Positions 8,096 to 16,063 of a DNA stretch of 22,131 nt are shown piece by piece. The notes beneath the pieces were generated by a model. That model did no database searches. It saw only the letters and a list, made by a program, of their open reading frames with translations, and was not told where the DNA came from. The DNA is taken from NCBI GenBank assembly GCA_001563325.1, contig LRSK01000131.1, forward strand, positions 1-22,131, read 5' to 3'. This stretch comes from Candidatus Thorarchaeota archaeon SMTZ1-83. GTDB lineage: Archaea > Asgardarchaeota > Thorarchaeia > Thorarchaeales > Thorarchaeaceae. Numbering within the stretch: the first letter of the stretch is position 1; each line of letters starts with the position of its first letter. The position numbers were made by a program, and so were the translations under genes.

Positions 8096-8268
8096 CAAGA
8101 AGGAAGGTGATGAGCACATACTTGAGAGAGGGGTTGCAAAAAAGAGGGGTGCGCGAGAAGCAATTCTTCCATGAATTTCTCGGGCGCACCGCTGTAGTAG
8201 GCGAGAGATCGATTCCATTCATCGGAAGTAGGTACCAGACCAATCTGTTTCCAGGAGGAGAGGCAAGA

Positions 8269-8370
8269 ATGAGTGCGTGTCGGAATAGAAGCAAAAGATT
8301 GAGTCTTGAGAGGAGATCTCAGTATCCTTTACCTCGGGGCCTGTTCACCGGATTTTCGAGTGTGGAATAG
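8269..8370 (+). CDS. Possible small basic leader peptide (33 residues)
   Basis: An ATG at 8269 follows a very strong ribosome binding site, AGGAGGAG at 8253-8260, at 8-base spacing. The frame codes MSACRNRSKRLSLERRSQ and ends at TAG 8370, giving a 33-residue peptide rich in arginine and lysine. The same frame is open upstream: an ATG at 8110 would give 86 residues, but it lies only about 4 bases after the predicted sigma-54 start, and an ATG at 8062 lies before the promoter. No family is recognised. It may be a leader peptide or chance. Confidence 0.35.
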   Translation: MSACRNRSKRLSLERRSQYPLPRGLFTGFSSVE

Positions 8371-8395
8371 GTGGGGCATCGATCGGCATATTGGA

Positions 8396-8466
8396 CTGCC
8401 GTGACAGGCAGAAGACGGCGCCTGTTCGCGGAAAGCCGCAAAACAGGCGAAGATCAAATGCGGAGG
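8396..8466 (+). promoter_or_regulatory. Structured leader with possible SD-masking switch
   Basis: Hairpin A is CTGCC (8396-8400) with GGCAG (8407-8411). Hairpin B is CGCCTGTT (8419-8426) with AACAGGCG (8442-8449), enclosing GCGG (8428-8431) paired to CCGC (8436-8439). CCGCA at 8436-8440 can instead pair with TGCGG at 8459-8463, which overlaps the ribosome binding site GGAGG at 8462-8466 of the beta-helix gene. The two pairings exclude each other. No T-run follows, so it is not an ordinary terminator, and no known riboswitch class was matched. Confidence 0.4.
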
Positions 8467-8471
8467 GATAA

Positions 8472-10316
8472 ATGAAGAACGGTGGAAGGCAGAAATGGGC
8501 CAGAGGAGGTTGGCTCCAATTTTCCATCGCAGTGCCCATAGTCTGCTCATTGCTTCATCTATTTGCAGTACCAGGCGGCCAGGCATGGACCTGGCACGTA
8601 CCGGATGATCTGGGAACCATCAAGGAGGCCATAGAATATTACGCATGTGCTGGGGACACCGTGCGTGTCGCGCCTGGGGTGTATGACACCTCATCCGGGG
8701 AAATCTTCCCTATCAGCTTCTTTCTGGGTGGTGTCGTCCTAATGAGTGACTCGGGTCCTTTGGCAACGATCATCGACGGCGGTTCGACCGGAAGAGTCTT
8801 TGCGTGTGACAATCTCGACAGTACAACAGTAATAGCCGGCTTTACCATCACTGGCGGGGATGCACCCCGAGGAGGCGGGATCTTATGCGATAGCTGTTTC
8901 ATGCGCATACAGAACAACGTCATCAGGGGGAATAGCGCGAGGTCAGGTGGTGGCATCTACTGCAATTACGGGGCTCCAAGAATAATCGCGAATCACATCA
9001 CAGAAAATGTGAGCCCTGATTGGTGCGGCGGTGGTGTGTATTGCTTCCATTCCACGGCCGTGATTGAGGATAATATGGTAACTCGCAACACAGCTACCTT
9101 TGGCGGAGGCATATTCAACGACAACTCAAACACGACTATTGCGCGGAACGTGGTAGAGGGGAATTGCTCACGAGAAAGCGGCGGCGGCTTAGACTGCTAC
9201 ATGAACTCCTCACCTACGATTACACAGAACGTAGTCATAGGGAATGTCGCCGGTACAAATGGAGCCGGAATCGCTTGCTGCTATGACTGCTCGCCAACCA
9301 TCACCTACAATACTATAGTCTGCAACGTGGGAGAGTATGGCGGAGGCGTACGCTCGTTAGGGAATTCGTCTCCGAAGGTCCGTTCGAACATCATAGTGGA
9401 CAATGTGGACGGCGTATATCTTACGTCAAACTCTGGCGCGGTGACCGCCACTGGTAACCACCTCTATCTGAATACGCATTGCGAGACAGTGGAGAATGAA
9501 GTCGTCAACAACACCTTACACATGCTTGATCTCACCGACAACTTCTGGTTGGTCACTGACTCGTCCTCGATTGACTCACTCATATATGGGCCTGCACGGT
9601 ACATCCCGCCTCGGATGACTGCAAGCGAGGAGGTTCCGGGTGAGCCTTCTGCTGTGGCCTCCGTGACTGTAATGGCTGACAAGACCTATGGGTCGCTGTT
9701 GAGAGAAAGCCTGCAACTCGGTGACACCTTGTACATTCAGCTGATTGGAGATGACTGGAACAGCGCATTCATCGAACCAGCGATGGTAATCATCAGTAGC
9801 CACAAAGATCCCCATGGGATTGGAGTGGCGCTCGTTGAGACCGGTGCAGCTACCGGGGTCTATCGAGGTGTAGCGGGTCTTGGTACGATCTCGAACGACT
9901 CACGCAACCAGCTCGGAGCGAATCCAAACGACACAATCGTCATCAGAGCACATGTGGACCCAATGATCTGTGATACAGTCACCCTGCAACCTACAGGAGT
10001 GGAACGAGGCGATGCAGACAGAGAGAATCGGGAGTCGTACTTTGCACAACTACAGCAGAACTGTCCCAATCCGTTCAGTCGCGGGACGAGCATATGGTTT
10101 ACTCTCCCTGCGAACATGCACGTGCAAATCACGATATTTGACTCGGGAGGCCGACTGGTCAGAACGCTGGTAGATGGTCAAAGACTGCCGGGTTATCAGG
10201 CGGTCTATTGGAATGGGACCGACAAACACGCCCGAACGGTGGGTGCGGGAATCTATTTTTGTGAACTGTCGACGGACGACCTCCATCTGACGAAGAAGAT
10301 GATTCGGATCCGCTAA
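8472..10316 (+). CDS. Secreted parallel beta-helix protein with FlgD-like/T9SS-type C-terminus
   Basis: The protein is 614 residues, with GGAGG 5 bases before the ATG. An N-terminal hydrophobic stretch (about 17-38) preceded by Lys and Arg is a signal peptide. Residues of about 55-330 are right-handed parallel beta-helix repeats with recurring GGGIYC and N-x-I-x-x-N patterns, as in NosD/pectate-lyase-like folds, ending in a less regular region (about 380-500). The C-terminus (about 525-614) starts QLQQNCPNPFS and ends with a KKMIRIR tail, the FlgD-like immunoglobulin fold that acts as a type A sorting signal of type IX secretion in Bacteroidetes. It is expected at the cell surface or outside. 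It is the first large gene after the sigma-54 promoter. No catalytic residues are evident, so it may be structural or carbohydrate-binding. Confidence 0.88.
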   Translation: MKNGGRQKWARGGWLQFSIAVPIVCSLLHLFAVPGGQAWTWHVPDDLGTIKEAIEYYACAGDTVRVAPGVYDTSSGEIFPISFFLGGVVLMSDSGPLATIIDGGSTGRVFACDNLDSTTVIAGFTITGGDAPRGGGILCDSCFMRIQNNVIRGNSARSGGGIYCNYGAPRIIANHITENVSPDWCGGGVYCFHSTAVIEDNMVTRNTATFGGGIFNDNSNTTIARNVVEGNCSRESGGGLDCYMNSSPTITQNVVIGNVAGTNGAGIACCYDCSPTITYNTIVCNVGEYGGGVRSLGNSSPKVRSNIIVDNVDGVYLTSNSGAVTATGNHLYLNTHCETVENEVVNNTLHMLDLTDNFWLVTDSSSIDSLIYGPARYIPPRMTASEEVPGEPSAVASVTVMADKTYGSLLRESLQLGDTLYIQLIGDDWNSAFIEPAMVIISSHKDPHGIGVALVETGAATGVYRGVAGLGTISNDSRNQLGANPNDTIVIRAHVDPMICDTVTLQPTGVERGDADRENRESYFAQLQQNCPNPFSRGTSIWFTLPANMHVQITIFDSGGRLVRTLVDGQRLPGYQAVYWNGTDKHARTVGAGIYFCELSTDDLHLTKKMIRIR

Positions 10317-10484
10317 TCTGACAGTAAAGAGTGGAATCAACCAGTGTGCTGCGAAGGTATTGGAGTAAGAAGGTGAAAAGGACGGCAGAGCAATGAGGTC
10401 CAGTTTATGGCACATCGGAAAGGCTGATGGTCTTGTGACAGGATACACCCGTAGGTGGTCCATATCAGGGAAGGATCAAGGATT

Positions 10485-12803
10485 ATGACCTATCTTGGAA
10501 AGGGATTCGTCACCCTATTTCTGACATCGCAGATCTGTGGAGTCGTTGTGGCCCAGGATAGCATGAATGTCAGAATGCTGGGCGAGGTCCATCACTTCGT
10601 CAACCAATGCTACGATGTGGCAATGTCGGGGGACTACGCGTACATCTCATCCGGTTTGGCTTCCGGCCTTCGCGTGATAGATATATCGGACCCGAGCACG
10701 CCTGTGGAAGTCGGGTATTCCATCAACAGTGATCCGTGTCCTGAAGTTCCGATGTGGATGGCGGACAGGGTCATAGTCTCGGGAGATTACGCGTATGTGC
10801 TGTACTTCGATGGGACGTGGTCATTTCGACATTATAGGCTGTATGCGTACGACGTATCGAACCCCTTCGCACCGCAGCAAATGGGAAATATCTCTTTGCC
10901 AGACAATTGTACCAGTCAATTTGCAGAGGGGCTGCATGTGTATGTTTCTGCCTTTGATTTTGATGGCTTCTCTGGGATCAAGGTGATCGACGTCTCCGAC
11001 CCGATGACCCTGGTCGAAGTTGGTTCCTTTGAGACGCCAGGGTATCCACAGAGCGTGTATGTAGCTGACACTATTGCCTACGTTGCCGACAACAACGCAC
11101 TTGTCGTCTACGATGTCACTGACCCCGGTTCTCCGGTAGAACTCGGCAGCTACTCTCCCACTGGCGAGATGGCGCTGATCCAGCATGTCGTGGTGCAGGG
11201 AGATTACGTCTACATCATCGATGCCAACTTCGGTGTCCGCGTTCTCGGTGCGTCCAATTTCTCAGAGATCGAAGAAGTAGGCGTACTCCCTCACAACCAG
11301 ACAGATGCTCACTTTTCTCGGATGAAACTCTTCAATGATCTCCTCTATTACCTGCAGGACGGGGATATTTCCGACAAGAAGCTGATCATACTTGACGTAA
11401 CGGACCCAACAGCTCCCCTGGAAGTAGGTTCACATGAGATGCCGGGATTTTGGTGGTTCTACGGGTTTGACTGTTCCGATGAATATGCCTGCATCGCCGC
11501 AGGTCAAGAGGGGTTGCGAGTCGCAGATATTTCGGTTCCAGACTCTATCGTGGACGTCAGTACGTACGATTTCTACGACCTCACCTCAGGTCTTGCGGTG
11601 TCAGGGGACTATGCCTTCGTCGGAACGTATATGCGATATCTGGTAATTTACGATGTGTCCGATCCCTCATCGCCAACCGAAGTGGCCTCTCTCGACTTTC
11701 CCGATAGCCCGATAAAGCAGATCTCCGTATGGGGTGACCATCTCTATGTTCCCGGTGTCGCGCTCGATCACAAGTGCGGTGTGAGCGTGCTCGACATCTC
11801 GGACCCGACAGCTCCGGAAGAGATTGCCTACTGGCCCGCTTTTGAGGGATACTCAGGAGCACCCTTCAATGTGGAACGATACGAGGAGTATGCTGTTCTT
11901 GCCTGTGCGTTGGGAGGAGTCGAAATCTATGATGTCACTGACATAGACCAACCTGTACCGCTGGGGAACTGGACTCTCTGGGATCCATTCACAAATCCAG
12001 ATTTTGGTGTGACGAACGTGAAGATCTCGTGGCCCTATGTGTTCGCACCTGACCGAGCCTTGGGCCTCTATGTACTGGATGTGTCGGATCCGACTCGGAT
12101 TACGGCAGTTGCAGCCTGTGAGACACCTGGTGACGCTATGTGGGCTGACATAACCCGTGATCATAATCACGTCTACGTGGCCGACTTCGATGGAGGTCTT
12201 CGGGTCATCGACGTGTCAGACCCATTGGCGCCAGTGGAGGTTGGATTCCACGAAGGAGAGTTGGAACGGGCTACTCATGTCGCCGCCTATGGAGATTCTG
12301 TCTATGTGAGCGACGGTGGAGAAATGGGCCTGCATGTATTCGATGTGTCCGACCCGACCACGCCCAGTGAGGTTGCGTATCACAAAACTCCTGGAGTGTA
12401 CGGTCATGATGTAGCTGTGTCCGGCGGGCTCGTCTATTTCCTTGATTTCACCCATCTCGAAATCTTCGAGATCACGGAGGTACCTTCTGTAGCGGAGGAC
12501 ATCCAGCCTGCTTCACTGATATCCGATTATGGGGTTCAGAAACTCTGTCCAAACCCCTGCAACACAGCGGCAAAGATCATCTTTGATGTGCGGGAAGCTG
12601 GTCATGTCGTGTTGGAGGTGTATAACATCAACGGGCAAAAGGTACAGACTCTTCTTGATGCTCCTTGCACAGCAGGACGTCATACTCACGTCTTTCAGGC
12701 GACTGACGTGCCCGCCGGCACCTACTTCCTGAGACTGGTTACATGGTCCATCGGCGGAAAAGGGGGCCACGCAGCAACGAAGAAGTTATCCGTGATACGA
12801 TAG
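10485..12803 (+). CDS. Secreted LVIVD-repeat beta-propeller with FlgD-like C-terminus
   Basis: The ATG at 10485 gives 772 residues with a signal peptide ending near VVVAQ; AAGGA at 10471-10475 lies 9 bases upstream. A GTG at 10455 is open but would bury the signal peptide. About 13 repeats of the form G-D-Y-A-Y-V ... V-I-D-V-S-D-P-x-x-P-x-E-V-G fill most of the protein, the LVIVD family, which folds as a beta-propeller and is found in surface proteins. The C-terminus (about 683-772) reads KLCPNPCNTAAKI and ends TKKLSVIR, the same sorting-type module as the beta-helix protein. It follows that gene after 168 bases with no clear promoter, so it may share its transcript. Ligand unknown. Confidence 0.88.
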   Translation: MTYLGKGFVTLFLTSQICGVVVAQDSMNVRMLGEVHHFVNQCYDVAMSGDYAYISSGLASGLRVIDISDPSTPVEVGYSINSDPCPEVPMWMADRVIVSGDYAYVLYFDGTWSFRHYRLYAYDVSNPFAPQQMGNISLPDNCTSQFAEGLHVYVSAFDFDGFSGIKVIDVSDPMTLVEVGSFETPGYPQSVYVADTIAYVADNNALVVYDVTDPGSPVELGSYSPTGEMALIQHVVVQGDYVYIIDANFGVRVLGASNFSEIEEVGVLPHNQTDAHFSRMKLFNDLLYYLQDGDISDKKLIILDVTDPTAPLEVGSHEMPGFWWFYGFDCSDEYACIAAGQEGLRVADISVPDSIVDVSTYDFYDLTSGLAVSGDYAFVGTYMRYLVIYDVSDPSSPTEVASLDFPDSPIKQISVWGDHLYVPGVALDHKCGVSVLDISDPTAPEEIAYWPAFEGYSGAPFNVERYEEYAVLACALGGVEIYDVTDIDQPVPLGNWTLWDPFTNPDFGVTNVKISWPYVFAPDRALGLYVLDVSDPTRITAVAACETPGDAMWADITRDHNHVYVADFDGGLRVIDVSDPLAPVEVGFHEGELERATHVAAYGDSVYVSDGGEMGLHVFDVSDPTTPSEVAYHKTPGVYGHDVAVSGGLVYFLDFTHLEIFEITEVPSVAEDIQPASLISDYGVQKLCPNPCNTAAKIIFDVREAGHVVLEVYNINGQKVQTLLDAPCTAGRHTHVFQATDVPAGTYFLRLVTWSIGGKGGHAATKKLSVIR

Positions 12804-12849
12804 GCACACTTAGAGAAACAAGAAGGATTCAGTCGAGGGATTGCGTTAT

Positions 12850-12865
12850 GGGCTGTACCCTTGCT
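12850..12865 (+). promoter_or_regulatory. Second sigma-54-like promoter candidate
   Basis: GGGCTGTACCCTTGCT has GG at 12851-12852 and GC at 12863-12864 with exactly 10 bases between, and TTGCT at the -12 end. The -24 end is weaker (GGCTG in place of GGCAC). A T-run follows directly and GGG/CCC can pair, so a weak terminator for the LVIVD gene is an alternative. Transcription would start near 12876, ahead of the membrane protein gene. Confidence 0.3.
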
Positions 12866-12957
12866 TTTTTTCGGCCGGACATGAGGATGAACCTCTTCCT
12901 TTGATTCTGGATTAGAGAAGTGAGTTCATAAGCAAGACGATTGAGCTTGCAGCGGGG

Positions 12958-13683
12958 GTGATTGCAGCCTATGTAGCGTACAGAGTGTCTGCCCCAGTAA
13001 GTGGTTTTGCACGCTTGTTCGCCGTTATGATAGGTCTTCTGAGCACCTTGGTCGCACCACATCTCGTTGAATCCTATCGCCATTCCCAGGACATCAAGAA
13101 CATGAATTTCCAGTTGGCGAGTCTTCCGAAAAGGATTGGGAAGGAGCATCAAGAGAGTTCGGACTTAGTTCAGATTCTTCGTCATGGTATGGTTACTTTT
13201 CCTCGTGGACAATGCTTTGATGGCTTCCTGCAGCTCTTGTGGAGAATGGAAACCGGTCTGCTCGCCACAAACTATGTTGATCCTAAGGAAGGTTGGACCA
13301 GAGCATACGGTGAATTGTATAGCGAAATCCAAAGGACCAAAGTGAAGGTGAACAAAGCCGATATCAGGAGGGTTTTTGTGGTTGATGGCGAGGAAGAAGT
13401 AGGAACCCTACAGAGTGTCATGTCCAGGCAGAGGGAATCAGGGATCAGGGTAAAATACATATTCAGGAAAAAGATAGAAACCACGTCTATGCTGAAGACT
13501 GCAGCTGACAGACTTGAGACATTAGATTTTGACGTAGTGGACTCCAAGTACGTCTGGCTCTTGTTCCTTGATAAGAGCAGGAGAATCAAATATGGCAGGC
13601 TGGTGTTTGACAAAGAAGAGTGCGATCGGTACAAGAGGTTCCACGTGCACATGTTCGAGGAAGCCGAGGAGATTGAAGACTGA
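12958..13683 (+). CDS. Membrane-anchored protein of unknown function
   Basis: From the GTG at 12958 this is 241 residues. The N-terminus carries one or two hydrophobic segments (about 1-10 and 18-36), then a soluble part of about 200 residues that is rich in charged residues. The soluble part ends in a stretch (about 135-240) with alternating beta-like segments RRVFVVDG, IRVKYIFR, SKYVWLLFLD and KYGRLVFD. I recognise no family. Bases 12928-12957 are also open in frame (ISKTIELAAG), with AAGTGAG upstream, but the only codon there that resembles a start is ATA, so the true N-terminus is uncertain. The layout of a short membrane anchor plus a cytosolic alpha/beta domain resembles a sensor or effector, which is inference. 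Confidence 0.7.
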   Translation: MIAAYVAYRVSAPVSGFARLFAVMIGLLSTLVAPHLVESYRHSQDIKNMNFQLASLPKRIGKEHQESSDLVQILRHGMVTFPRGQCFDGFLQLLWRMETGLLATNYVDPKEGWTRAYGELYSEIQRTKVKVNKADIRRVFVVDGEEEVGTLQSVMSRQRESGIRVKYIFRKKIETTSMLKTAADRLETLDFDVVDSKYVWLLFLDKSRRIKYGRLVFDKEECDRYKRFHVHMFEEAEEIED

Positions 13684-13792
13684 CAACCCATAACTGACAA
13701 TTCCCTACAGCAGATAAGAAAAAAGTCAAAGGCTCCCCGCAATTCGACCAATGTGAAATCTCCTATTCTGTTGATTACCAATAACTCCGATC

Positions 13793-13857
13793 ATTCCCAT
13801 TGATTCTGGCGGAAGCTGACACAAAGGTGACGCGATTCGCTCTCTTGGAATGGGAAT
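13793..13857. promoter_or_regulatory. Nine-base inverted repeat upstream of a promoter
   Basis: ATTCCCATT at 13793-13801 is the exact reverse complement of AATGGGAAT at 13849-13857, with 47 bases between. It ends 34 bases before the -35 box at 13892. It could be a regulator site for the following operon. The rest of 13684-13892 shows nothing recognisable. Confidence 0.3.
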
Positions 13858-13891
13858 ATCTACCCCTGCTCCCTGCCTCAAGACCGAGAGA

Positions 13892-13920
13892 TTGACATTG
13901 GCTTCTTGATTGTATACAAT
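13892..13920 (+). promoter_or_regulatory. Sigma-70-type promoter of the 13953-15406 operon
   Basis: TTGACA (13892-13897) and TACAAT (13915-13920) are 17 bp apart, with 11 of 12 consensus bases matched. The start would be near 13927, leaving a leader of about 26 bases with GAGGTG before the ATG at 13953. Confidence 0.7.
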
Positions 13921-13952
13921 TTGTCTACGGCGGATTCTTAGAGGTGCTGAGT

Positions 13953-14789
13953 ATGAGACGTGTGGCGTGGGTAGCGTTTCTCAGTTGTCTTCTCAACTTC
14001 CACTGCAGCCGAGATTATCCGCTTTTCGAGAAACCAGAGGGAAGATTTCCACTCTCGGTGGGAAATAGGTGGGAACTGAGTAGAGAGACACGTTGGGAAT
14101 TCTTTGATGGGGTTCCTCCAGGTATTGAGTACCCGTTGGTTTACAGATCTACCGTATATTGGGAGATTGTGGCGAGAGATTTCTTAAAGGGATACGGATC
14201 TTATGTGCTCAAGAACGAATGGTATGAGATAGGAGGAGAAAGGGATTTTTCACTTCACTGGTACACCGACTCCTGGAAGGGCGATCCTGGACTTTATCGC
14301 ATAGGATATACTTGGGGTGGAGGAGTGCCTCCTCCGAAGCTTCCTCAAGGCCATAGGCTGAAGCTCGGGGATTATGAATTCGGTTTCTGGGAAGAGATTC
14401 CCTACTTGAGTTCTGTTCAGTGCCTGGCGAAGGAGGATATCTTTGTCATCATCCCGCCGGAGGTTGTCTTGGAATGGCCGCTTGAAGTAGGGATGGAGTG
14501 GATGGCTCACAGGAGTCCCCTGTCCACAGTCAGAAAGAAGGTGGTTGACAGAGAAACGGTAGTTACGGGAGCAGGCACCTTCTCTTGCTATAGGATTGAA
14601 GTGATCAGGGAGTTTGGGCCTCTATTCCTACTCGACCCATTAGTCTCCTATGAGTGGTTCTCTGACGAAGGACTCGTGAAGAGATCCACCGAGATGACTG
14701 GTGAATGGACCGACCCGTATGGCAATCCTTCAGGTACATTTGTGGTTACGGACGTGTATCTGTTGGAGAGCTATTGCATAAGAGAATGA
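13953..14789 (+). CDS. Exported protein of unknown function
   Basis: The ATG at 13953 gives 278 residues and has GAGGTG (13941-13946) 6 bases upstream; a GTG at 13944 overlaps that site and is less likely. A short N-terminal signal (MRRVAWVAFLSCLLNFHC) holds two cysteines, Cys12 and Cys18, neither in a canonical lipobox, so lipid attachment is only possible. The mature part begins with FPLSVGNRWEL and later has VVTGAGTFSCYRIE, a pattern seen in uncharacterised periplasmic or lipid-linked proteins of related phyla. It is rich in Trp and Tyr and probably all-beta. It is followed 11 bases later by a barrel-like outer-membrane protein, so the two may act together at the outer membrane. No function can be assigned. 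Confidence 0.75.
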   Translation: MRRVAWVAFLSCLLNFHCSRDYPLFEKPEGRFPLSVGNRWELSRETRWEFFDGVPPGIEYPLVYRSTVYWEIVARDFLKGYGSYVLKNEWYEIGGERDFSLHWYTDSWKGDPGLYRIGYTWGGGVPPPKLPQGHRLKLGDYEFGFWEEIPYLSSVQCLAKEDIFVIIPPEVVLEWPLEVGMEWMAHRSPLSTVRKKVVDRETVVTGAGTFSCYRIEVIREFGPLFLLDPLVSYEWFSDEGLVKRSTEMTGEWTDPYGNPSGTFVVTDVYLLESYCIRE

Positions 14790-14800
14790 AAGGAGGAAGA

Positions 14801-15406
14801 ATGAAATATCTCATCACTGCATCGATCTTCCTTGTTAGCACCTGTGGGTTTGGGAAGACGATTGGATTTGGGATAGGGCAGACAATTGGCGAACATCTTC
14901 TCATGCCATCTCTCTTCACAATGAGGATACCATTGGGAAAGTCGATTGTAGTGGCTCCTGAGGTGAGCCTTGAGTATAGATCGTCAAAGGAAGCAGTTGA
15001 CAGCATAGATGGCTCTGCGTACACAATTGGGCTTGAATCGAATTTCTACTATCCGCTGGCGAAAAGAGAGAAGACAGTATTCTATGCGATCAGTGGTATC
15101 GGGTTCGAACTCTCGAAGGAAGTTTCAGAATGGTATGAACATCACTGGGATCCTGACAGCTCCGCAACGAAGGTAAAATACACTACATCGAGTTCATTAC
15201 AGGGTCTGAACTTAGGATTAGGCTTAGAGCAGTCTCTCACAGACAACCTTTCACTTCTTGTCTCTAGCCTGTCGAATCTTGCGAGAACCACTGAAAAAGT
15301 TGAGGAAGAGAGAAATGGCAAGACCGATGTTCTGCAGGATGCATCAGATTTCTCTCTCAACTTTCAGAATCTGAAGTACTGCGTATACCTGATATGGTAT
15401 CTGTGA
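14801..15406 (+). CDS. Outer-membrane beta-barrel-like protein
   Basis: The ATG at 14801 has AAGGAGG immediately upstream, within 12 bases of the previous stop, giving 201 residues; the open frame further upstream overlaps the preceding gene and is rejected. A signal peptide (MKYLITASIFLVSTCGFG) is followed by alternating-pattern strands, for example IVVAPEVSLEYRS, SAYTIGLESNFYYPL, TVFYAISGIGFEL and LNLGLGLEQSL, and the chain ends in aromatic VYLIWYL, as usual for barrels recognised by the Bam machinery. About eight strands fit an OmpA/OmpW-sized barrel. Specific function unknown. The tight spacing makes it an operon with the gene before it. Confidence 0.72.
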   Translation: MKYLITASIFLVSTCGFGKTIGFGIGQTIGEHLLMPSLFTMRIPLGKSIVVAPEVSLEYRSSKEAVDSIDGSAYTIGLESNFYYPLAKREKTVFYAISGIGFELSKEVSEWYEHHWDPDSSATKVKYTTSSSLQGLNLGLGLEQSLTDNLSLLVSSLSNLARTTEKVEEERNGKTDVLQDASDFSLNFQNLKYCVYLIWYL

Positions 15407-15461
15407 ACCAAGGCAACACACCGTCACCAGGAAGGTCTCCCGAGTGAGGTAGCGTTGGTCA

Positions 15462-15489
15462 TTGAAAGGAAGCTCGCCGAGGATAGGAT
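15462..15489 (+). promoter_or_regulatory. Possible sigma-70 promoter of the TonB-domain gene
   Basis: TTGAAA (15462-15467) and TAGGAT (15484-15489) are 16 bp apart. The start would be about 34 bases before the ATG at 15530. Both boxes are imperfect. Confidence 0.3.
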
Positions 15490-15529
15490 CTGATGGTTAC
15501 GACTTGTTGAGTCACTGAGTAAAGAGGCA

Positions 15530-15928
15530 ATGAGGTATCTTGCATTCATTATGCTGTTAGTGGTCGGCCTGACGTCCACTCTTAGCTTATCGTGCAGGCG
15601 ATGCCCAACTGGCATCGATATAAGAGAACGAGAATGTGAGTTCGTCTTCATTCCGCATGATACACCACCAAGAGTCAAGCACAGGGTCGAACCATACTAT
15701 CCGTGGCTAGCAAGAGTGTTGGGGATAGAAGGTAGCGTACTGCTGCACATGTTCATAGACGAACATGGAAGGGTCTCCATTGCGTGTGTGGCTCAGCCGT
15801 TGCATCCATTACTGGACGGAGAATCTCTCAAAGCAGCCAGGAGGACCAGATTTTACCCTGCACGTCGGAACGGCGAGCCCATAGGGGTCTGGGTGGCCTA
15901 CCCGATGCGGTTCGATCTTGAAGAGTGA
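15530..15928 (+). CDS. Short exported protein with TonB C-terminal domain
   Basis: The protein is 132 residues. A hydrophobic signal ends in LSLSC (Cys22), which resembles but does not strictly fit a lipobox. Residues of about 48-130 match the TonB C-terminal domain: EPYYPWLARVLGIEGSVLL, DEHGRV, HPLLDGESLKAARRTRF and a final WVAYPMRFDL. Classical TonB has an inner-membrane helix and a long proline-rich spacer to reach outer-membrane receptors; both are absent, so this is not a normal energy transducer. Short TonB-domain proteins of this kind are common in related phyla and of unclear role. It follows a barrel-like protein gene by 123 bases. AAAGAGG lies only 2 bases before the ATG. Confidence 0.78.
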   Translation: MRYLAFIMLLVVGLTSTLSLSCRRCPTGIDIRERECEFVFIPHDTPPRVKHRVEPYYPWLARVLGIEGSVLLHMFIDEHGRVSIACVAQPLHPLLDGESLKAARRTRFYPARRNGEPIGVWVAYPMRFDLEE

Positions 15929-15982
15929 CCTCGCGTCAGAGAACATATCTGTCTGACTCACCTAATTCACACTGACTGCATC

Positions 15983-16011
15983 TTGACACAGGAGCCGGTA
16001 GAGCCTATTAT
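15983..16011 (+). promoter_or_regulatory. Strong sigma-70-type promoter
   Basis: TTGACA (15983-15988) and TATTAT (16006-16011) are 17 bp apart and match 11 of 12 consensus bases. Transcription should start near 16018. CTCAG/CTGAG (16019-16032) would form a 5-bp hairpin at the very 5' end of the mRNA. Confidence 0.7.
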
Positions 16012-16063
16012 GTAGTCACTCAGTAGACTGAGCTGAATGAGATTTTCCTATTCTGAGAAGGAT

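Larger units (their letters stand above)
7890..8471. other. Regulatory gap between the activator and beta-helix genes
   Basis: These 582 bases contain two palindrome-like sites, a sigma-54 promoter, a small open frame and two leader hairpins, each listed separately. A 207-residue open frame on the minus strand (7671-8294) shows no recognisable family and runs into the activator gene, so it is not accepted as a gene. Confidence 0.6.

Noticed and set aside
8062..8109. Longer start (ATG 8062) for the small ORF
   Set aside because: It overlaps the predicted sigma-54 promoter and would lie upstream of the transcription start.
7671..8294. 207-residue open frame on the minus strand
   Set aside because: It runs antisense into the activator gene, has no ribosome binding site or family-like sequence, and crosses the sigma-54 promoter region.
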